DNA of 64,000 nt from Pseudonocardia thermophila (lineage in GTDB: Bacteria > Actinomycetota > Actinomycetes > Mycobacteriales > Pseudonocardiaceae), in contig NZ_FRAP01000009.1 in assembly GCF_900142365.1 (NCBI RefSeq), positions 150,105-214,104 on the forward strand, written 5' to 3'. The notes beneath the pieces were generated by a model. It saw only the letters and a list, made by a program, of their open reading frames with translations, was not told where the DNA came from and did no database searches. The stretch's first letter is position 1. Every line of letters begins with the position of its first letter. The position numbers and the translations under genes were made by a program. Below, piece after piece: positions 24,761 to 33,233 of this stretch.

Positions 24761-27643
24761 TCAGGCGAGCGCGATCACCTCGGAGATCCCGGCCTGCAGC
24801 CCGCCGACGAACACCTCGGGTTCGGTGACCGCGGCGGGGTCCAGGTTCAGCCCGATGCAGCACACGCCCTCGTGCACGACCATCGTCAGCGCCGCGCCGC
24901 AGCCGATCAGCGCTCCGAACGGGTACATGCGCGTGATCCGCGCCCCCGCCAGGTACGCGGCATGCGCCAGGCCGGGGACGGTCGCGGCCTGCACGTCGTT
25001 CACCGGGGTCAGCCGCCCCGACAGCGCACCGAGCACCGGCCCGGGCACCCACGCCAGCGCCGGGGCGAGCGCCGCGTCGGGCCCGGCCGTTCCGGCCCGG
25101 GCGCCCAGCACGAACCGGCGCACGGCGCGCACCCGGTCGGCGGCGTCGACGAGGTCCAGCGGCGCGTCGAACCGGGTCGCGGTGAGCCGCCCGGACTGCG
25201 GATCGTCCTCCGGCCGCAGGCCCAGCGGCAGCCCGATCGGCACCGAGCTCACATCGGCCGCGCCGAGCTCACGGTGGTAGTGGCGCAGCGCGCCCAGCAG
25301 GGCCGCGAGGAACCCATCGGTGACGGAGCCGCCGGCCGCCCGCGCCCCGGCCCGCAGCGCGTCGTGGTCGACGTCGAGGGTCTCCAGGTGCCAGTGCCCG
25401 CTGCGCTGCGCGAGCAGCGGTGAGCCGCCGTGCGGGCCAGCGATCGCCTCGCCGACGGTCCGCGCCGCCGACACCGATTCGGTCACGGTGGCCAACGGCT
25501 TGCGGACCGGCCGGGTCAGGAGGCGCGGCAGCGCCGTGACCAGCCCGCTCACGCCCCGGGCGACCTCGCCCACCTGCTCGGCCAGCAGTTCCGACGGCGC
25601 AGGCGGCGGATCGGCGACCGGGGCGGGTGGTTCGGGCCGCTGCGGGTCGTGCTCGGCGGTGCGGCTGTGCAGCATGCCGAGCAGCTGCACGATGCCCATA
25701 CCGTCGGTGACGCTGTGGTGGGTCGTCACGACGTACGCGGCCGCTCCGTCGGGCAGGCCCTCCACGAGCGCGGCGCGCCACAGCGGCCGGTCCCGCGGCA
25801 GCGGTGGTTCGGCGAAGGCGGTCACGGCGTCGAGCAGCTCCCGCTCCCCCGCGCCCTCCGGCAGCCGGATGCGCTGCACATGCGCGTCGAGATCGAGCTC
25901 GTCGACGGTGACCCACATGGGCGGCCCGACGCCCAGCGGCGGCTCCACCACGCGCTGGCGGATCCTCGGCACCATCCGCGAAGCCCACTCGTGCGCGGCG
26001 ACGAACCGCTCCCACTCGGGTGCGCGGTCGAGCACCTCCAGCAGCGTCACGTTGGCCCGCCACCGCTCGTCGGCAGCCTCGGCCCGCCACACGGCGGTCT
26101 CCAGGGCGGACATCTGCGGGTCGGCGCGCCACACCGGGACCGCCGCGACGGGCCCGTCGGGACCGGTCGTGACCGTGACCTCGGTGTCGTCCCAGTCTTC
26201 GAGCGTGCGGCGGAACATCTCGCGCACCTCGGCGACGTGCCGGTCGAGGTCGGCGATCTGCCAGCCGTCGGTGGGCACGGGCGGGAGCACGCTGACCTGC
26301 ACGGTGCCCTCGCGGATCGTGGTGGCGCCGCGCCACATCAGCTCGCCGGCGTTGCGGATGACGATCGGCACGATCGGCACCCCGGCCTGCATCGCGACGT
26401 GGAACGCGCCCTTCTTGAACGGGCCCAGCGCCGGGGTGGGCGATCGGGTGCCCTCCGGTGCGACGACCAGCGAGATCCCCTCGCGCAGCCGCTCCACCGC
26501 GGGCGCGAGCGCGGCCTTGGCCTGCTCGGTGTTGCCGCGGTCGACGAAGGCCACGTCGGCGTAGCGGAACAGCGGGCCGAAGCCCGGCATGGTGGCGACC
26601 TCCTTCTTCGCCACGCCGGTGAACCCGCCCCGCAGCAGCTTCGCCAGGATCACCACGTCGAGCTGGCTCTGGTGGTTGAACAGGAACACCGCGGGGCGGG
26701 TGCGCAGGTGCTCGGCGCCGCGCACGTCCAGCTCGACGCCGGCCAGCGCGCTGCCCAGGTCGCCGGCCAGCGCGATGCCGAGATCGACGCCCTCGCGGCG
26801 CGAGCCGCCGAGCAGCCCCAGCAGCGCCCCTGCGGTGAAGCCGCCGATCATGCCGCCGGCAGCGGCCGCGGTGCGCACGACCCGGCGCAGCGCCCCGGAG
26901 CGCCCGCGGGAGGTGAACCGGGCGATCGGCCAGCCCCGCTGAGCGGCGACCGCGGCGAGGCCGGGCTCCGGGTTCACCGGCCGCGCGATGCCCACCGCGG
27001 ACAGGAACGGCTCGTCCTCGGTGCCGTTGGAGTACGCGTAGCTGCGGGCGAGGTCGATGCCGTGCTCGGCGGCGAACTTCCTCACGGCGGCGGCCTTGCC
27101 GGAGCGCCACAGCGGCGGCCCGCCCGGCCGTCCGGTGGCGATCCCGTTCTCGAACTCGACGGGCGTGACGAGGACGTGCTCGACACCCATCGCGCGCGCC
27201 GCGGGCTCCACCTGGAACCGGGTGGCCGACGAGGCCAGCACCACGGTGTGGCCTGCGCGGCGGTGCGCCTCCACCAGCCGCCACGCCTCCGGGTAGAGCG
27301 AGCCCGCGATGCCCTGCACGAACAGCCGCTCGCCCAGCTCGGTGAGCTCGTCTTCGCTGCGCCCGGCCCAGGCCCGCATGCCGGTGACGAAGAACCGCTC
27401 GAAGTCGGCTTCGGTGGTGACCCCACGTAGCCCGATCAGCAGCATGCGCCCGGCGTCGGCCGGGCTGATGTAGCCGGACCGCAGGTGGTGCTTGGCGAAC
27501 GCGGCCAAGGAGAAGCCGTCGATCAGGGTGCCGTCGAAGTCGAAGAACGCTCCGATCTGCGGGCCCCGCGGACCGGCCTGGACCTCGGCGACGAGCCGGG
27601 CCTCGTCCCAGACCTCCGGCTGCCGTCCCCCGTCACGCGGCAC
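24761..27643 (-). CDS. HAD phosphatase - PlsC acyltransferase - WS/DGAT triple fusion
   Basis: 960 aa with three enzyme domains in order. (1) HAD-IB phosphatase, about 25-235: DFDGT at 35-39, SSATR near 138, SGK near 181, and SNGTEDEPFL near 205. (2) PlsC-type 1-acylglycerol-3-phosphate acyltransferase, about 300-470: HX4D as NHQSQLD at 323-329, FVDRGN near 367, EGTR at 397-400, VPIVPI near 422. (3) Wax ester synthase/diacylglycerol acyltransferase, about 505-960: HHSVTDG at 642-648 (HHxxxDG). Hydrophobic segments near 260-300 probably anchor it to the membrane. All key motifs are intact. GTG 27643 lies within the end of plsB (11-bp overlap). Together with PlsB it could carry out most steps from glycerol-3-phosphate to triacylglycerol (inference). 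Confidence 0.9.
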   Translation of the reverse strand: MPRDGGRQPEVWDEARLVAEVQAGPRGPQIGAFFDFDGTLIDGFSLAAFAKHHLRSGYISPADAGRMLLIGLRGVTTEADFERFFVTGMRAWAGRSEDELTELGERLFVQGIAGSLYPEAWRLVEAHRRAGHTVVLASSATRFQVEPAARAMGVEHVLVTPVEFENGIATGRPGGPPLWRSGKAAAVRKFAAEHGIDLARSYAYSNGTEDEPFLSAVGIARPVNPEPGLAAVAAQRGWPIARFTSRGRSGALRRVVRTAAAAGGMIGGFTAGALLGLLGGSRREGVDLGIALAGDLGSALAGVELDVRGAEHLRTRPAVFLFNHQSQLDVVILAKLLRGGFTGVAKKEVATMPGFGPLFRYADVAFVDRGNTEQAKAALAPAVERLREGISLVVAPEGTRSPTPALGPFKKGAFHVAMQAGVPIVPIVIRNAGELMWRGATTIREGTVQVSVLPPVPTDGWQIADLDRHVAEVREMFRRTLEDWDDTEVTVTTGPDGPVAAVPVWRADPQMSALETAVWRAEAADERWRANVTLLEVLDRAPEWERFVAAHEWASRMVPRIRQRVVEPPLGVGPPMWVTVDELDLDAHVQRIRLPEGAGERELLDAVTAFAEPPLPRDRPLWRAALVEGLPDGAAAYVVTTHHSVTDGMGIVQLLGMLHSRTAEHDPQRPEPPAPVADPPPAPSELLAEQVGEVARGVSGLVTALPRLLTRPVRKPLATVTESVSAARTVGEAIAGPHGGSPLLAQRSGHWHLETLDVDHDALRAGARAAGGSVTDGFLAALLGALRHYHRELGAADVSSVPIGLPLGLRPEDDPQSGRLTATRFDAPLDLVDAADRVRAVRRFVLGARAGTAGPDAALAPALAWVPGPVLGALSGRLTPVNDVQAATVPGLAHAAYLAGARITRMYPFGALIGCGAALTMVVHEGVCCIGLNLDPAAVTEPEVFVGGLQAGISEVIALA

Positions 27644-29915
27644 CGTCCATCACCTCCCGCAGCCGCACCGCGTCGATCTCGGCGATCCGCACGACCGCCG
27701 CCACGGCCGCACGCACTTCGTCGCGGAACACCTCGCGGCGTTCCCGCAGCTCGTCGCGGCCCGGGTCGACCAGGTCGCGGTTGGCGGCGAGCTTCAGCGC
27801 GCTCGCGAACAGCTCCCGCGACAGCGACTCCGGCCCGTGCAGCCGGCCCTGCAGCAGCATCTGCTGCCCGATGCCGCCGCACTCGTCGAGGAACTCCTTC
27901 TCGACGACCGGGGTGCGCGGGTTGCGGACGGCGAGCCGCTCGGCCACCACCAGCTGGGAGTCGAGGAACGACCGCAGCACCCGGGGGGCGATGAGGAAGC
28001 CGGCCCTCCCGAGGACGGCTTCGGCGTCCTGCTCGCCCCAGCCGGCACCCAGCCGTTCCAGCTCAGCGCCCAGTTCGGTGCGGAAGACGTCCCGGTCGGG
28101 GAAGAAGAACTCGAACTTCAGCAGGTCGCGCAGAGCGAGCGCACGGTCGAACCGCTCGCCGGGCGGGGCGAGCAGCACGCACTCAGCGATCGCCCGGTCG
28201 ACGAAGTGGTGGATGGCCGAGTTGCGGTAGAAGGCGGCGACCAGGTGCGATCCGCGCTCGATCGCGTAGACCGGCTCCTCGCCGCCGGAGTAGGTGGTGA
28301 CCACCTTCGACTCGGTCAGCGCGCCGAGCACCCGGCGCAGCCCCCGGTCGGTGGCCAGGCTCTGCGCCGAGCCCATGAGGTCCCGCTCGGCCAGGTACTC
28401 CTGCACCGGCTGCAGCACCCGGCGCACCTGGCCCAGCGTCAGCGCCCGGTCCCGCACACCGAGCAACGCGAGCGTGACCAGCGCCGTCGCGACGACGGGA
28501 GTGACCCGGTTGATCCCGACCGCCACCTCGAACGCCACCTTCTGCAGCGCCCGCCTGCGACCCGCCTCGCCGCCCGGATCGGCGGCACCGGCCGCCAGCG
28601 CGGCGCGCAGCGAGATCGGCTCGGCGAAGCGGACGTAGGCCGACCCGATCGGCGAGAGCTGCGCCTTGGCGTAGCTCGCCAGCCAGGTGAGCCCCTCGCC
28701 CTTCTTCGGCACGCCGACCTGCTCGGCGGCCATCGCCGACACCTCGCGCAGCTGGTCGTAGGTGATCGACACCGGCACCAGGTAGGCGTCCTCGGCGCGG
28801 CCGCGCTCCACCGCCTCGGCCACGTTGGCCAGCAGGCCGTACCGGGGCGGGCGCAGCTTGCCGGTGCGCGACCGGCCGCCCTCCATGTACCACTCGAGGT
28901 TGAACCGCTTCGACAACAGGTAGCCGAAGTACTGGCGGACAGCCAGCTTGTAGATCTCGTCGTCGCCGAAGGTGCGCCGGATGAACACGACCCCGGCCCG
29001 CTTGGCCAGCGGCCCGAACGGCCAGAAGTTGAGGTTGTCCCCGCTGAGCACGTGGTTGCGGGGGAAGTCGTGCTCGGCGAGGACGTCGGCGAGCAGCAAC
29101 GGGTCGACGTAGGAGCGGTGGCTGGGCAGGAACACCAGCGCGTACCGGCGGTTGAGCTCGCGCAGCCGCTCCAGGCCCGCGGTGTCGACCTGCACGTTCC
29201 ACGCGCGCGAATGCAGCGGTCGCAGCACCCCGCTCAGCAGGTCGACGGCCAGCGGGCTCATCGACGCGACCAGCCCGTGCAGGTCGTGGGAGGCGCGCCG
29301 GGCGACCTCCTCCTCGTCGAGCTCCAGCTTCGCGGCGAGCTCCGCGACGTCCCGGCGGAACTCCGGGCTGGCCTCCACGGCTTCGACGATCCGCTTGGGC
29401 ACCTTGTAGCGGCGCCCGACGAGCGCGCGTTCGGCCCGTTCCAGCGCCAGCGCGGCCTGCCGGGCCACGAAGTCGCCGAACCCGATCGCAGCGCCGCCGG
29501 CGCGGGACGCGAAGGTGCGGCGCAGATCGGCGACGGTCGCCGGCTCGCCGGCCACCACCGCGGCCCGGTCCGGTTCGCGCTTGAGGATCCTGGTCTGCGC
29601 GTGGGCCGCAGGCCGCCACGGGTTGGTCAGCGAGAGCAGGTCCGACCAGCGGGCTCGGCGCTGCCCGTCGCGCTCCCGCGGCAGCCACGCCACCCGCACC
29701 GGGACGATCAGCGTGTCGTCCGGCAGCTGCCCGAGCGGGCCGGCGATCACTGCTCCGTCGACCGGCAGCACCTGCGCCGCGGTCATCCCGCGGTCCTGCA
29801 GCCAGGAGGCAACGAGGGCCCGCTCGGTCTCGCTCACCGCGTCGGTCAGCACCACCGGTCCGCCCGCGGCCGGTCCAGCGGAAACGGTGGTCCCCGGTGA
29901 CTCATCGGCGTGCAT
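27633..29915 (-). CDS. plsB: Glycerol-3-phosphate acyltransferase PlsB-like
   Basis: Membrane-associated acyltransferase making lysophosphatidate from glycerol-3-phosphate and acyl-CoA or acyl-ACP; about 760 aa, near the PlsB norm. Motifs: HRSYVD (HX4D) near residue 266, NLNFWPFGPLAKRAGVVFIRRTFGDDE, then YMEGGRSRTGK (EGxRSRxGK), and LVPVSITYDQ. The rest is the long C-terminal PlsB region. ATG 29915 is preferred; ATG 29933 in the same frame is also possible, and neither has a clear ribosome site. It is divergent from the GNAT gene and overlaps the triple-fusion gene. Confidence 0.9.
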   Translation of the reverse strand: MHADESPGTTVSAGPAAGGPVVLTDAVSETERALVASWLQDRGMTAAQVLPVDGAVIAGPLGQLPDDTLIVPVRVAWLPRERDGQRRARWSDLLSLTNPWRPAAHAQTRILKREPDRAAVVAGEPATVADLRRTFASRAGGAAIGFGDFVARQAALALERAERALVGRRYKVPKRIVEAVEASPEFRRDVAELAAKLELDEEEVARRASHDLHGLVASMSPLAVDLLSGVLRPLHSRAWNVQVDTAGLERLRELNRRYALVFLPSHRSYVDPLLLADVLAEHDFPRNHVLSGDNLNFWPFGPLAKRAGVVFIRRTFGDDEIYKLAVRQYFGYLLSKRFNLEWYMEGGRSRTGKLRPPRYGLLANVAEAVERGRAEDAYLVPVSITYDQLREVSAMAAEQVGVPKKGEGLTWLASYAKAQLSPIGSAYVRFAEPISLRAALAAGAADPGGEAGRRRALQKVAFEVAVGINRVTPVVATALVTLALLGVRDRALTLGQVRRVLQPVQEYLAERDLMGSAQSLATDRGLRRVLGALTESKVVTTYSGGEEPVYAIERGSHLVAAFYRNSAIHHFVDRAIAECVLLAPPGERFDRALALRDLLKFEFFFPDRDVFRTELGAELERLGAGWGEQDAEAVLGRAGFLIAPRVLRSFLDSQLVVAERLAVRNPRTPVVEKEFLDECGGIGQQMLLQGRLHGPESLSRELFASALKLAANRDLVDPGRDELRERREVFRDEVRAAVAAVVRIAEIDAVRLREVMDGAA

Positions 29916-30019
29916 CGGGCCATCCTGGCGCATCTCGGCCGCGCCGGTCACGCACCGCGGCATCCTCCACCGGGAATCCGACGTGCGCGCCCCGTGGTGG
30001 CCCGCCAGACTGGGCCGTC

Positions 30020-31210
30020 GTGAGCGATCTGATCATTCGCCCGGCCACGGAGGCGGACATCCCCGCGATCAAGCGGGCCGACGAGCGCAGCTTCCACGCC
30101 CGGATGTCCGACACCGAGATCGCCGACACCCTCACGCTGCTGCCGCCGGAGCGGTTCCTGGTCGCCGTCGATCCGCAGGACGGGCTGGTCGGCGTCACCG
30201 CCGCCTACGACATGGCGGTCACGCTGCCCGGCGGGGCCGCGCTGCCGTCCCCGGGCGTGGCGTGGGTGTCGGTCCCGGCCACCCACCGCAGGCGCGGGAT
30301 CCTGCGTGCGCTCATGGCCGGGCAGCTGGGCGGGTTCGTCGCGCAGGGCTTGCCGTTGGCGATGCTGACCGCGAGCCACGCCTCCATCTACGGCCGCTTC
30401 GGCTACGGCGAGGCCACCCGTAACCGCTGTGTCGAGATCGATCCGCGTGCCGAGCTGCGGGCGGACGCACCCGATCCGGGTGGCGTCCGGTTCGCCGAGA
30501 CCTCCGAGGTCACCGAGCACGCCCCGCGGATCCACCGCCGCTGGGCCGCGCGGACCCCGGGCGCGGTGTCGCGCAGCGAGGCGTGGTGGAAGCGGTTCTT
30601 CCTCGACCGCGAGTACCGCCGCGGCGGCGCGAGCTCGATGTTCCACCTGGTGCACCCCGACGGGTGGGCCGCCTACCGCGCGAAGTGGGGTACCGAGGGC
30701 TCCACGCTGTCCGTCGAGCTGTTCGCGGTGACGCCGGAGGCGCACGCAGCGCTGTGGCGGGTGCTGCTCGCGCAGGAGCTGGTCGAGAAGATCTCCACCC
30801 GGCTCACGTTCGACGACCCTCTGCAGTTGATGCTCACCGATCCGCGGCTGATCCGCACCACGTCGGTGGCCGACGGTCTCTGGCTGCGGGTGCTCGACGT
30901 GCCCGCGGTGCTGGGTGCGCGCCGGTACGGGTGCGAGATCGACGTGGTGCTGGAGGTGCGCGACGACTTCCTCGGCAGGGGCGGCCGGTTCCGGTTGCAG
31001 GGCGGCCCGGACGGCGCGAGCTGCACACCGACGGCCGGCGCCGCGCAGGTGCACGTGGGCATGGCCGATCTCGGCAGCCTCGTGACGGGAAACGTGCGGG
31101 CCCGCTCGCTGGCGGCGGCCGCTCGCCTGCAGGCCGAGGACGCTGCGCTCGCGCGGTTCGACGTCGCCTTCGTACCGGAGCGGGAGCCGTGGCACGGGAC
31201 GGACTTCTAG
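30020..31210 (+). CDS. Eis-like GNAT N-acetyltransferase
   Basis: 396 aa, the length of Eis proteins. N-terminal GNAT domain: DLIIRPATEADIPAIKRADERSFH, acetyl-CoA loop VSVPATHRRRGILRALM near residue 95, and LTASHASIYGRFGYGEAT. The second GNAT-like half and a C-terminal SCP2-like domain (HVGMADLGSLVTGNVRARSLAAAARL) follow, and the protein ends in a Phe carboxylate, as Eis requires for catalysis. Relatives acetylate amines such as aminoglycosides or Lys side chains; the true substrate here is unknown. Start GTG 30020. Confidence 0.9.
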   Translation: MSDLIIRPATEADIPAIKRADERSFHARMSDTEIADTLTLLPPERFLVAVDPQDGLVGVTAAYDMAVTLPGGAALPSPGVAWVSVPATHRRRGILRALMAGQLGGFVAQGLPLAMLTASHASIYGRFGYGEATRNRCVEIDPRAELRADAPDPGGVRFAETSEVTEHAPRIHRRWAARTPGAVSRSEAWWKRFFLDREYRRGGASSMFHLVHPDGWAAYRAKWGTEGSTLSVELFAVTPEAHAALWRVLLAQELVEKISTRLTFDDPLQLMLTDPRLIRTTSVADGLWLRVLDVPAVLGARRYGCEIDVVLEVRDDFLGRGGRFRLQGGPDGASCTPTAGAAQVHVGMADLGSLVTGNVRARSLAAAARLQAEDAALARFDVAFVPEREPWHGTDF

Positions 31211-31224
31211 GCCTGGACCCGACG

Positions 31225-31600
31225 GCCCGGTGATCTCGGCGGGAAGTCGCAGCGTCGACCGCGGACGGCTGCATCGTCGCCGGAGCGCGGTTCGCGCAGT
31301 GTTCGGATCGCCAGCCTGTCGGATCGCTCGCGCGCCTCGGTGTCGACGAGGGCTCCGCACCGGACCGGTGCTCGCGGCCCGGTGAGTCGGCGAAGTGCAT
31401 CTGCGGTGCTCGCGCCTCGTTCATCAGGCGCTGCGCGCCCCCGCCGTCGTCGACGCACGCGAGCTGCATGGGATGCTCGCGTGCCTCGGTGCCGGCCGCC
31501 GTGACCGCCCTCCGGCACTGCTCGGTCAGGCATGGTGGGCCGGTCCGGGGTCGAAGCTGGGCGCTGTTGAGGTGGATCGCGTCTGCGGGAGCTTCGGTTC
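31225..31600 (-). repeat. Dispersed intergenic element, copy C (longest)
   Basis: Fills the gap between the convergent Eis-like gene and a membrane-protein gene. Read on the minus strand it contains GCAGACGCGATCCACCTCAA, then CTGACCGAGCAGTG, GTCGACGACGGCGG and a block with two GCGAGCACCG words around GACTCACCGGGCC. These match in order the 50.9-kb and 63.4-kb copies, and the last block matches the 20.8-kb copy. No convincing gene is inside. Confidence 0.75.
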
Positions 31601-31640
31601 CGCCGGGGCGGCAGGAGCACGGTCTCCTGCCGCCCCGGCG
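31601..31640 (-). terminator. Perfect 17-bp hairpin after the proline-rich membrane protein gene
   Basis: CGCCGGGGCGGCAGGAG and its exact complement enclose a 6-nt loop, 12 bp past the stop codon of the minus-strand gene. A very stable terminator-like stem without U-tract; it may serve both converging transcripts. Confidence 0.75.
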
Positions 31641-31652
31641 TCCGACTCCCGG

Positions 31653-32315
31653 TCAGGTCTTCGGACCCAGGCAGAGGACCAGCCCGCGCTGCCCCTCCCG
31701 GCCCTGCCAGTACACGTCGGTGGTGCCCGGGAACCCGGTGCACGCCGACAACCCCGCCTCGACCTGGGTGCGGCTGTCGAGCCGGCCCAGCACGATCAGC
31801 TCCGCCGTCGGGTCGGAGCACGGCACCACGACCGCGCTGTCGCCGGAGCGGGCCAGGCAGTCGCCGACCACCGCGGCCGCGGGCGCGTCGCTGACCCGGC
31901 CGAGCACGAAGAACCCCCCGACGAGCAGGCCGGTGGCGACCACGATCGCCGAGATCGCCGACAGGACCACGGTGCGCCGACCGGTGGAGCGCCGGGCGGG
32001 CGGACGGCCCGGCCGGCCGGTGTGGCGCACGGTCTCCTCGTCCACCACCCAGCCGCCCTCTGCCGGGAAGGCGGGCACGTCCTGCGGCGGGAGGTCACGG
32101 CCCGGGACGGGCGGGCGCGCGGGCATCGGCGGCGGAGTGCCGTACTGCTGCGGCCCCGGGTACGGGGACGCCGGGGGCGGGTACGGCTGCGGCGGGCCGT
32201 GGAACCCCGCCTGCTGGGGCCCGGGCTGGTGGCCGCCGCCCTGCGGCGGCCACGACTGCCCGGCTCCCATCCACACGGTGGCCCCGTCGATCGGCTGCGC
32301 GTACGGAGTGCTCAT
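31653..32315 (-). CDS. Proline-rich single-pass membrane protein, unknown function
   Basis: 220 aa in three parts: a cytoplasmic Pro/Gly/Gln-rich N-terminus (about 1-110, PPQGGG and YPPPASPYPG stretches); one membrane helix near 117-140 (VVLSAISAIVVATGLLVGGFFVLG); and an extracellular domain of about 80 residues with three Cys (GDCLA, VPCSD, SACTG) and a further Cys in LVLCLG. The layout resembles many actinobacterial LppLpqN/septum-related-like proteins, but I cannot assign a family. ATG 32315 has GGGAGG about 10 bp upstream. Monocistronic, ended by a strong hairpin. Confidence 0.8.
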   Translation of the reverse strand: MSTPYAQPIDGATVWMGAGQSWPPQGGGHQPGPQQAGFHGPPQPYPPPASPYPGPQQYGTPPPMPARPPVPGRDLPPQDVPAFPAEGGWVVDEETVRHTGRPGRPPARRSTGRRTVVLSAISAIVVATGLLVGGFFVLGRVSDAPAAAVVGDCLARSGDSAVVVPCSDPTAELIVLGRLDSRTQVEAGLSACTGFPGTTDVYWQGREGQRGLVLCLGPKT

Positions 32316-32438
32316 CAACGGGTCCCTCCCGGGTCGATCTCCTGCTGCAGAGGAGGATCCGCCGGCGAGCCCCGCGCCGGGATCCCCCGCGCAGTGCGGG
32401 AGTGATCGCCACGGGGTAAGGGTTTGCTACCCGTCCGG

Positions 32439-33233
32439 CTACCCGGCCCGCGGTTCGAGCACCACCACCCCGGGTCCCGCGCCGCGGGCCAGCGCGGCGA
32501 GGACCTCGATCACCGACCACGCGGTCACCGCCGACGTGCGCCCGCCCGACGACGGGTCGACCGCGTTCTCGAACCGCAGCTCGTAGCGGCCCAGCGGCGA
32601 CTCCCACTCGACGACGTGCCGGGTGCAGGTCGCGGCGGGATCGGCCACCACGACGACCTCGACCCGGTCCAGGCCCAGCGTGGCCAGGGCGAGCGTCACC
32701 GACGAGTTGGAGGTCCGGGGGAACCTCAGCGCGGCTTCCCGGGCCGATCCGCGGAAGACCTCCCGGGGCTGCGCCACCCCCTCGCCGGCCCCGAGCGCCG
32801 CCGGCCGTTTGATCGTCGTGTGCCGCACCCGGGCGACGGCCGTGCCGGCCCGGGCCGCCGCGGCGAGGATGTCGAAGCCACCGAGCGCGCCGGTCGGCAG
32901 GAGCACCCGGCCGGGCCCGGCGATGAGCGCCGACGCGCAGGGGTACTCGGCGAACACACCTCCCGAGCAGACGACGACGTCCTTGCCGCACCGCGTGACC
33001 CGCGGGATCAGCTCGCGGGCCACGGCGACGGAGGCGGCCTCGACCACCAGGTCGCTCACCGCGATCGCCCGCTCGGTCTCGGCGGCGGTGCTGGCCGACC
33101 GCAGCACGGCGGCCAGCCGGGCCCCGGGAACGCGCCCGCCGCGGATCGCCTCGGCGACGGCGGACCCGATGGCGCCGGCCCCGACGACGCACACCCCCCG
33201 CTCGCCGCCACCGCTCATGCCGCCACCGCTCAT
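32439..33233 (-). CDS. nadX: L-aspartate dehydrogenase-like protein (NadX family)
   Basis: 264 aa. N-terminal Rossmann fold GVCVVGAGAIGSAVAEAI near residue 15; VVEAASVAVARELIPRVTRCGKDVVVCSGGVF; and a C-terminal domain with LPTGALGGFDILAAAA, TIKRPAALG, REAALRFPRTSNSSVTLALATLGLDRVEV. These match aspartate dehydrogenase, which interconverts aspartate and iminoaspartate/oxaloacetate with NAD(P) and ammonia. ATG 33233 overlaps the stop of the GGT-like gene. It is the third gene of a short operon under a putative GntR operator, so it likely handles nitrogen released by the pathway rather than NAD synthesis (inference). Confidence 0.85.
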   Translation of the reverse strand: MSGGGMSGGGERGVCVVGAGAIGSAVAEAIRGGRVPGARLAAVLRSASTAAETERAIAVSDLVVEAASVAVARELIPRVTRCGKDVVVCSGGVFAEYPCASALIAGPGRVLLPTGALGGFDILAAAARAGTAVARVRHTTIKRPAALGAGEGVAQPREVFRGSAREAALRFPRTSNSSVTLALATLGLDRVEVVVVADPAATCTRHVVEWESPLGRYELRFENAVDPSSGGRTSAVTAWSVIEVLAALARGAGPGVVVLEPRAG

